Program-made: the position numbers and the translations under genes | Assembly: GCF_000026945.1 (NCBI RefSeq) | Contig: NC_012861.1 | Span: 620,001 to 684,000 of the forward strand | Length of the DNA: 64,000 nt | Direction of reading: 5' to 3' | Origin: Candida dubliniensis CD36 | Lineage: Eukaryota > Ascomycota > Pichiomycetes > Serinales > Debaryomycetaceae | In this document: piece after piece, positions 63,406-64,000 of the stretch | How the letters are laid out: each line of letters starts with the position of its first letter | Position numbering within the stretch: position 1 is the stretch's first letter | Notes under the pieces: generated by a model | Told to the model about the DNA's origin: nothing | The model's database searches: none | The model's input: only the letters and a program-made list of their open reading frames with translations

Positions 63406-64000
63406 ATGTTTGGAGGCCAACAGAATAATAGTGGCTCCAATGCCTTTAGTGGGTTTTCAACAAACAACAATAAGAACAACAATTCTAACAGCCAACAGAG
63501 TAGTGCAATTTCACTTGGAGCATCGAAGCCAACCGAATCAAATGCATTTGGAGCTCTAGGAAATACTTCTAAACCACTTTTTGGTGCAGGAGCACAACAG
63601 CAATCATCATCAACTCCAGCATTTGGGACTGCTAAACCCAGCTCTCCGTTTGGAAACGCTAGTACAAATCAACCCAACGCATTTGGATCTGCATTTGGTG
63701 CTGCTCCTAAAACAGGGGGGTTATTTGGATCCAACACGGCTAGCTCAACAGCTCAACCTAGCTCAATTTTTGGACAAAAGAAAGACGACGCTACGTCCGG
63801 TTCCACGGCAACAAGCAGTACTGGAGTATTTGGAGCTAAACCCACAACCACCAATTTGTCTACCGGCTCTGCTTTTGGTGCTCCTACATCAAGTGCCACC
63901 AATGAAAAGACAGAAGAGCCCAAATCAACAGGCGCTTTCGCATCCAGAGCAACAGATGGTACAGCAAGTACAGGCACAACAGGGGCATCTTTTGGTGCTC
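63406..64000 (+). CDS. FG-repeat nucleoporin, N-terminal part (runs off window)
   Basis: From the ATG at 63406 the frame is open to the end of the window (198 codons). It begins MFGGQQNNSGSN and is built of Ser/Thr/Asn/Ala-rich spacers with about a dozen FG dipeptides (AFG, LFG, VFG), the cohesive/transport-barrier repeat of nuclear pore proteins. Nsp1 is my first guess, because its N-terminal part has such mixed FG spacers before charged FSFG repeats; Nup49-like or Nup116-like proteins are alternatives. The identifying C-terminal domain lies outside. Confidence 0.8.
   Translation, partial: MFGGQQNNSGSNAFSGFSTNNNKNNNSNSQQSSAISLGASKPTESNAFGALGNTSKPLFGAGAQQQSSSTPAFGTAKPSSPFGNASTNQPNAFGSAFGAAPKTGGLFGSNTASSTAQPSSIFGQKKDDATSGSTATSSTGVFGAKPTTTNLSTGSAFGAPTSSATNEKTEEPKSTGAFASRATDGTASTGTTGASFGA

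Overview
The window is nuclear DNA of a budding yeast of the CUG (Serinales) clade, most likely Candida albicans or a very close relative such as C. dubliniensis. The evidence is an AT-rich genome with long A/T tracts, compact mostly intronless genes, GTATGT/TACTAAC introns, and a copper amine oxidase and a bacterial-type PI-PLC that Saccharomyces cerevisiae lacks. CTG codons also fall at positions where Ser or another polar residue is expected, for example in the ligase IV active-site region. The gene set and order agree with what I remember of C. albicans chromosome 2 (LIG4, PLC, RPT3, IDH2, EFT2, AMO1, RNR1, then STP4, FEN1, ROM2, GPM1). Species-level assignment cannot be settled from memory.

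Left part (1-16.9 kb): the 3' end of LIG4, a PI-PLC-like gene, mitochondrial SHE9/MDM33, proteasome ATPase RPT3, GPI mannosyltransferase SMP3 (minus), mitochondrial NAD-isocitrate dehydrogenase IDH2, purine gene ADE8 (minus), the translation elongation factor 2 gene with a 4-nt first exon, a 1.9-kb gap, and an unrecognised multi-pass membrane protein.

Middle (17-44.5 kb): peroxisomal-type amine oxidase AMO1, the Rps3 methyltransferase SFM1 facing the mitochondrial DDHD lipase DDL1 (as in YOR021C/YOR022C of S. cerevisiae), an LCCL-domain membrane protein (minus), RNR1 (minus) with MCB-like promoter sites, a thioesterase-like protein, the 3293-residue HECT ligase TOM1 (minus), splicing factor PRP3, and a three-exon gene for ATP synthase subunit k (ATP19) that no single open frame reveals.

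Right part (44.5-64 kb): an STP-family zinc-finger regulator (STP4-like, minus) behind 3.5 kb of non-coding DNA, fatty-acid elongase FEN1 (minus), Rho1 exchange factor ROM2 (minus), a candidate 68-codon single-pass membrane protein, an AVT5/6/7-type vacuolar amino-acid transporter, a PITH-domain protein with a His-rich N-terminus, phosphoglycerate mutase GPM1, and the N-terminal FG repeats of a nucleoporin that runs off the end.

The genes are mostly ordinary housekeeping genes transcribed singly; there is no operon, phage, CRISPR array or clear mobile element. I found no convincing new multi-gene system. The items most worth checking are the 68-codon membrane ORF, the disrupted minus-strand ORF pair near 30.3-30.9 kb, small broken ORFs near 8.0-8.3 and 15.0 kb, the degenerate PTS2 of AMO1, and the promoter motifs of RPT3, RNR1 and AMO1.
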